Source: Halichondria panicea
Lineage: Eukaryota; Porifera; Demospongiae; Suberitida; Halichondriidae
DNA length: 64,000 bases
Direction of reading: 5' to 3'
Assembly (NCBI RefSeq): GCF_963675165.1
Contig: NC_087385.1
Span: 2,232,501-2,296,500, forward strand
Made by a program: the position numbers and the translations under genes. Below, in pieces: positions 58,266 through 64,000 of this stretch; position 1 is the first letter of the stretch, and every line of letters begins with the position of its first letter. Under the pieces are notes generated by a model. That model saw nothing but the letters and a program-made list of their open reading frames with translations, had not been told where the DNA came from and searched no databases.

Positions 58266-58918
58266 TTTAATCAATCTCTGTGTCTTATATGAAGTATCCT
58301 GTTTCTTTGCATATTGTATGTGGAATCATAGATACTATGGTGGAATCAGGATACCGTGTGGGTAATATTAATTACCCACAAGAATGCTGCGCATGCTCAG
58401 TGGTGTGTTTGGCAACTCAACCAATTTTCATGCCAAGCTGTCAGAGCTAAGTTCGGGACTTAGTTTCTGAGCACGAGTGAGGACTTAGTCTCTGGAGGGA
58501 CTTGGACACTTAGTCAAATTTTCTACTTTTATTTCTCTGACCCCATTCAAGTGTCATTGCTCAGTTTTGAGCGCTTGTGAGTGATGATTATGTTGTTTAT
58601 TACTGTACAAGTGGAACCTTTTGTCTTTCTTTTGTGTGTGGCTGTCAAAATGGAGTTCATAAGTTTTTATCTACTGGTACATGGTGTGTGCTTCATACTT
58701 GGGAAATGTCTCCATGTATCGGTCTTTGTACATGCATTTCAATCTGTGAAAGGGGAAATCTTTGTACACATGTCGATGAAATATTTGGTGTAGCCAGCTT
58801 AGGCTAGCTATGTACTTGGCTAATAATTATTAATGAATTTACTCCATTTAATTTTTTATCTTTGTGAATTCAATCAGCTGAGTTTTTTGTTTCACAGTTT
58901 GCGTCTACTGTGTTCATC
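58266..58918. other. Spacer between NDUFAF6 and TOP1
   Basis: It contains a short palindromic stretch GTGTGGGTAATATTAATTACC (20 shown: TGTGGGTAATATTAATTACC) at 58357, the NDUFAF6 3' end, and presumably the TOP1 promoter and leader. Overlapping 70-76 codon open frames at 58577-58807 show no recognisable similarity and are not called. Confidence 0.5.
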
Positions 58919-61900
58919 ATGGACTCAATAAAGGTAATTCAATACACTCGGTATTTGGTGGTTTATCTCACCTTCATGAAAAAAATGGTTTCTCACGTGG
59001 TAGCTGCTAATTCTTGACAGAACTTTCTATTTTCCCGGAATTATTTTAGCTGGACCTGTAGATATTTAGCCCTATCGTTCAGTATTAATATTGGTAAGGA
59101 TGTACGTGACCAAAAGTCTTTCAGCTGTATGTGTTGTGTCGAAAAATTGTAGCGAGAAATTAATTACCGTACATGTAGTGCTAAAAATTAATGTGTGATA
59201 CTAACTAATGATATTTACACGAGCCTCTATCATAATCATATTGCATATATTGCACATTTAATTCAAGACCTATCGGCATAAATAATATTAGTGTCGCGGA
59301 ATATTTTTGGAGCCTTAAATTGGCTTTTACATGTACAGTAGAACCTCGATTATCCGGACACATAGGTTCCAGTGGCAGGTCGGATACTGAATACGCCAGA
59401 GAGCCTTGATCCACCCACTTAATTGATAAACAGCGCAGAGGAAATGGTTCGTGTTGTACATGTCAATAAGTAGGGCACGTGGGCATATGCGTTCATGGTA
59501 ACAACTGTTCATTGCGCATGCATTAAGGGACACACCCATTTCCAGATAAATCCATCTTCTACTGTATTCTCGCATATATTTCAGCACTGTACAGTTACAA
59601 TTTTGTTCTTCGTGTGCAGGTCAAATCCCACCACCCATTGCCAAATGACCACTCACAAGCAGGTACAGTATTAAAATACTCTGTGTTTGTTTGAAACTCA
59701 ATATGTTTGTGTGTACACACACACATACACACACACTGGCATCTAACGAATGGCGAATCCACATTAATTTTGTCAGAACCAATGATTATTATAGGAACTA
59801 TACATTTGTAGCATGTAAGATGATACCTAGATAGGGGATTCCCATGAGCCTCACATGGTTATAAGAACTCAGGGAAATGCCAGCCATCACGTGGGTTATT
59901 CCTGACTGCTGTACATAGAAATAAGCTAAGCATTTTAAAGTGCCTCCTAACACCCAAAAATAAGTTTGCCCTAGCTGCATGCTTTTAGTAGTCTATGGAC
60001 TCGACACAAATGAAAGTGATCCCGCCGCTCTTTGAGCTACCCACGCGTCAGGAATTAAAGTGGCCAAGTGGACTAGCAACTACAGGATTGGTACTCTCCT
60101 GAAAAAAATTGATTGTCCTTATTTTATTTTCGAGCATGGATATTCAGAGATGGAAGTCTTTACAATACCGGAAGTAAACGATGACTCCAAACTTTCGAGG
60201 AGCATAATTTTCGAGGTTTGAGTCAATTCGCGAAAACCGCGAAATTTATGCTTCTCGGAAATTGGGCGCTATACAGTACATACATGATACATGTGCACGC
60301 AAATTAATGTAGACACACATGCACACACACAGGATTGCCTAAGAAACCGAAACTGCATCACCACGAGTAAGTGCAAAATCACACTACCGTATTAATAGCG
60401 GGTAATTATCTTTTCGTGGGGTAAAATTATTGGTTTAACTTGAAAACGGTGATTTTCGTGAGTAAACATTTTGTTTGACTTCACTGCATTGCATGCGTTC
60501 CGGTAAACCACGCCTTCGTTTTTGGGTGGGAAATTTTCGTGGAGGTCAGCTTGCCCACGAAAAACAAATATTTTACCCCACGTACCACAAATTTATTATT
60601 CACAAGTACATGTACAGTAGTATGCTTTGCAGTCTCAGTATAAATGTAAAGTGCTCTCAATTGTACAGTATTTGCTTTACCTTACTTAGCTATGGCTTCT
60701 GAGTCTATCTTAAACGGTATCATTTCCTAATGTTGACGTACTATTACATATACACAAACCGTGTTTGTGTGGTGAATTTAGAAACCTCAGTCGGTAATTC
60801 CAGATTCTAACATGATTGTATCCCATAATTATGTGTTTGCTTGTGCAGTGGGAAGCCCAAGAAGCACAAATCTGACAAGCACAAATCTTCCAAACATGAC
60901 AAAAGCTCTGTCCCTGTCAAAAAGGAATTGCCCTCACCCATTAAGGTGAGACTCTATTGCACTGTACATTTATTGCGCTGTACATATGTACATATAGTCA
61001 TTACTTACTAATTTCTACAGAGGAAACCAATGATTTCAGAATCTGAGAGCGAAGATGACATCCCTCTGGTTAGTGTAATAAAAAAAGCAAATTCGTAAGG
61101 GTTGCACATTTTTTTGTACATTGCAATGTGATGTGGACAACTACAACCTGTACTAGCTTCTAACATAAATTCATGCTGTATATTTACAATGTACGTTCTA
61201 TTTATTCACTAGTAGTGATGGAAGTATGTCCCTCTCTCAGTCTATACAGAATGCCAACGTGATGAGTCAGGCGCCGCCCACTCGGAGCGAGTCGCCCCTG
61301 GCAACCGTAAAAATGGAAGGCAAAGTGGAGCTTGGCTCACAGATGGGAAAACAGGAGCCCTCTCTTGCAGTAAAAAATGAGAAGAAACTGCTATGTGATG
61401 ATGACGACATACCATTGGTAACCTTGAGTACAGTACTGAACACCCTAATAATTATAATCTTATTAATTTGGTAAAGTATATAATTGGTTTTGGAAGAGAG
61501 TAGCCTACTGCATGTCTACATCTCCGTGTATATTGCACTGGAGAATTTAGTAGCCTTGGTGTCTTTCCTTTCACTGTTTTAGTTTTAAAGTACGCCAGTG
61601 GGGAAAACTTAATGAGCAATGCACTGTCTCACAGGCCCAGCTCAAGAGTAAACCCAGCAAGGCCAAGGCTGGAGTGAAGAGGAAGTCCAAGGCTGATGAC
61701 AGTGACAGGGATGATGACGAGGACTACAAGGTACATGTAGGGTCTATGATGTATTTGCACCATAAAATATTAGTTTTAAAGTACACCAGTGAAGCAAGCC
61801 ACGCTGGTCAATGCTGCACTGCTTTAATCACAGGTTCAGCTCAAGAGTAAGCCCAGCAAGGCCAAGGCTGGAGTGAAGAGGAAGTCCAGGGCCGATAACA

Positions 61901-63896
61901 GTGACAAGGATGATGACGAGGACTTTAAGGTGGGGTGTATGACTACTCGTACACGTACATGTAGTATACTGTACCAGTTATTTATGTTAGGTCACCGTCA
62001 TGACTTCACTTACAGAATTGACACACCAATATTCATTACTTTCGCTATGCTGATGATGACGTTTATACAAAGTTAATGTGCAGTGTAACCTCTTTTTTGT
62101 CATAGCAAACATGGTGGCCTTTGTTGAGAAGTTGTTTTGTCCACTAACGGACCTGTAACATTGGTATGCCTGGCCTATATAATTGTATTGCAGTTGACCT
62201 CTCTTCAGGGATGGCTGTTAAGAAGGGTTCCACTGTTTAACAGTTGTCCCAATGTTACATGCACACATACATGTACATGTACGTACGTGTAAGTACACAC
62301 ACACACACACACACACACTGATACTCACAGCCCAAGAAACCTAAACCAACTCCTCCGTCCAAGACCAAATTAACCATTCCTAAATCTGCACCTGCTAGGG
62401 GCAGAAAGACAAAAGCTCCCCCCAAAGGAGCGGCTAAAGCGGCATCAGGGGCCTCTGCTGTTGTAAGTGTTTATCTACAATATCTCCTTGTTGTCTGGTT
62501 GTCTGGCTGTTATTCAATACTTGTTTCAATACAGATAAGTGTCGAATGTGTGTATTTCTCACCATTTAAATACATAATGTATAATTATTGGTTATTAGTC
62601 GCCAGTGAAAGGAGGTCGTAAAAAGAAGGAGGAGGAGCGTGAGGTGTGGAAGTGGTGGGAGGAGAAGCCCCACCCAGAGGGAGTCAAGTGGCTCTCGCTA
62701 GAACATAAGGTACACTGCAACTAGCAAATCGCCATTTTTGTGTGGTAGAATTTGAACTGCTGTACATACATGTATTCGTAGTACAGAAGTACATGATAAT
62801 ATCTTTACACAACGTGCTTGCTATTAGACAGGATAGAAAGCCACACGTTTTGGTATGAAACTTTTGGTTTTTACACCCACCCATACAGGGCCCGTACTTT
62901 GCACCCGCCTACGAGCCGCTGCCCAAAGATATCAAGTTTCGTTATGACGGTAAGGTGATGTCCCTCTCCACTAATGCAGAGGAGGCTGCCGGGTTCTTTG
63001 CCAAGATGCTCGACCACGAGTACACCACCAGAGATGTGTTCTGTAAGAACTTCTTCCAGGACTGGAGAAAGGTATATACAGTGTCGAGAATGGTTACATG
63101 TGTGTAATTGCTAGCACTGTGTTCGGCAGCCTGGAACCAATCTACATGCATGTTTCATGCAACAGTGGCTGTGTAATGTACTGTACATGTACGTAGCTAT
63201 ACTTTGTTACTTTCAGTTACTAATCCATGACATGAGGGTTCATATCACATCCCTCAATTGATGCCCTCACCACACACCCTTCTAGGAGATGACTGCCGAG
63301 GAAGCTTCAACCATATCAAAGTTTTCCAAGTGTGACTTCAAGGAGATCCATGCCTACTACAAGGAGAGGTCCGAAGAGAGAAAGGCAATGTCAAAGGACC
63401 AGAAAGCAGCTCTCAAGGCTGAGAATGAGGCGATTGTGGCTGAGTATGGATGGTGCATGATCGATGGGCATAAGGAGAAGATTGGCAACTTCAAAATAGA
63501 GCCTCCAGGTCTCTTTCGAGGCAGGGGAGACCATCCCAAGCAAGGCAAGATCAAGGTGAGCAGTAATAACTATGGTCAGGCCTGCTATGGTAGATGTTGG
63601 ATTGATTGAGTGCTCTGTAACAGGTGCTCATTAATTTTTACGAGAAATTTTATGGGAAAATATCTATTAATTGTGAGCATGCGTGAACAGTCAGTAGCAG
63701 GCCTTCTCAAGAGGGAGGCCTGTGAAGGAGGCTACGTGTATACCAACTGTCTTGCCTGTTCTATACGGTTATTTGGATATGACGCCTCGTACTGTATTTT
63801 TTGTTTTGTCAATAAAATGTGAATGCAGCAATGCATTTGTCTTCTCTCTGTACAGAAAAGAATCGAGGCTGAGGATGTTATCATCAATATTGGCCA
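58919..63896 (+). CDS. TOP1: DNA topoisomerase I (type IB), N-terminal and first core exons; 3' end outside the window
   Basis: TOP1 relaxes supercoils in the nucleus by transient single-strand cleavage. Exons: 58919-58933, 59620-59662, 60333-60366, 60849-60945, 61021-61094, 61213-61417, 61635-61730, 61834-61929, 62331-62462, 62599-62709, 62889-63071, 63286-63555, 63856-63896 (continues). The first ten exons encode the Lys/Asp/Glu/Ser-rich, nuclear-targeting N-terminal domain (KKHKSDKHKSSKHDKSS, repeated DDDDIPL and ESEDDIPL motifs). The core starts at WKWWEEKPHPEGVKW, then GPYFAPAYEPLPKDIKFRYD, FFAKMLDHEYTTRDVFCKNF, KCDFKEIHAYYKERSEERKA and IGNFKIEPPGLFRGRGDHPK, as in all eukaryotic TOP1. 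The catalytic Arg/His/Tyr residues lie beyond the right edge. Two consecutive 32-codon exons are near-identical (see findings). Confidence 0.95.
59335..59566. mobile_element. Pogo/Tigger-like MITE in TOP1 intron 1
   Basis: Left TACAGTAGAACCTCGATTAT and right inverse of TACAGTAGAAGATGGATTTA, about 232 bp apart; imperfect inverted termini of the CAGTAGAACCTCGATTATCC type common in pogo/Tigger elements. Confidence 0.6.
60180..60600. mobile_element. Two degraded TACCGTATAGCG-family copies in TOP1 introns 2 and 3
   Basis: A right-end fragment (GCGAAATTTATGCTTCTCGG to GGGCGCTATACAGTA, end 60278) lies in intron 2. A fuller copy starts TACCGTATTAATAGCGGGTAA (20 shown: TACCGTATTAATAGCGGGTA) at 60385 in intron 3, with GTAAACCACGCCTTCG inside and a weak right end near 60590. 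TOP1 exon 3 lies between them. Confidence 0.55.
61581..61929 (+). repeat. TOP1: Tandem duplication of a TOP1 exon with its upstream intron
   Basis: Both 96-nt exons encode QLKSKPSKAKAGVKRKS plus an acidic tail (KADDSDRDDDEDYK and RADNSDKDDDEDFK). The preceding introns share AGTTTTAAAGTAC(G/A)CCAGTG at 61581 and 61772. The duplicated block is therefore about 190-200 bp, covering intron end plus exon, and both phases are 0, so inclusion of either or both keeps frame. Confidence 0.85.
62293..62318. repeat. AC dinucleotide microsatellite before TOP1 exon 9
   Basis: Roughly 12 AC units just upstream of the acceptor ATACTCACAG. It lies in the position of the polypyrimidine tract region, so length variation might affect splicing; that is inference. 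Confidence 0.75.
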
Positions 63897-64000
63897 GTGA
63901 GTTATTGCAACTGTGATGAGGCTTGACACAGCAGGATTTTGTTTTGAATAGGACAGTTAGTTTTAGAGGCTTCTTGGCACAGCAGGAACTTAGACATTCA

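Noticed and set aside
58577..58807. Overlapping Cys-rich 70-76 codon frames between NDUFAF6 and TOP1
   Set aside because: Two frames overlap in the same interval and neither has recognisable motifs; likely chance in leader or spacer DNA.
1..64000. CRISPR array, rRNA, tRNA, bacterial operon signals
   Set aside because: None seen. Repeats are inverted-repeat elements, tandem duplications and microsatellites, and every recognised gene has spliceosomal introns except the membrane-protein gene.

Overview
The window comes from a compact, intron-rich animal genome. It carries nuclear metazoan genes with GT-AG introns, many only 40-300 bp long, in AT-rich DNA full of ACATGTAC-type low-complexity sequence and short inverted-repeat transposons. 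A metazoan chromatin subunit (SS18) together with a full-length motile-cilium gene (HYDIN) points to an early-branching ciliated animal. A demosponge fits best, but that is inference and not shown by any single gene. Exon boundaries were read by eye from splice sites, reading phase and remembered family sequences; none is transcript-verified.

Layout: (1) 1-2943, + strand, the 3' seven exons of NELFCD. (2) 3416-36025, - strand, a complete HYDIN gene with 51 coding exons. The exons sum to 15,069 nt, in frame from ATG to stop (about 5,022 aa). Its 4-kb intron between exons 47 and 48 hosts a tandem pair of small degenerate REXO-like exonuclease genes (7632-9583). Its other introns hold at least seven copies of one inverted-repeat element family. 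(3) 36264-39407, + strand, SS18, head to head with HYDIN across 238 bp that contain an RFX X-box-like palindrome. (4) 39408-47899, a repeat-dense block. It holds a decayed LINE nested in an old tandem repeat, a 58-bp perfect foldback element with target duplication and empty site, an ~830-bp inverted repeat, and an intronless gene for a membrane protein of about eight helices that I cannot assign. (5) 47900-56194, - strand, a probable mitochondrial PPR protein with transposon-filled introns. (6) 56286-58265, + strand, NDUFAF6, head to head with the PPR gene (91 bp apart). (7) 58919-63896, + strand, the 5' 13 exons of TOP1, running off the right edge.

Functionally the neighbours are unrelated housekeeping genes: transcription pausing (NELFCD), ciliary central apparatus (HYDIN), BAF remodelling (SS18), complex I assembly (NDUFAF6), mitochondrial RNA (PPR) and DNA supercoiling (TOP1). 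The two head-to-head pairs suggest shared promoters. The most unusual parts are the nested nuclease-like pair, the family of elements with a TACCGTATAGCG terminus, the foldback structures, and the orphan membrane gene beside a large inverted repeat.
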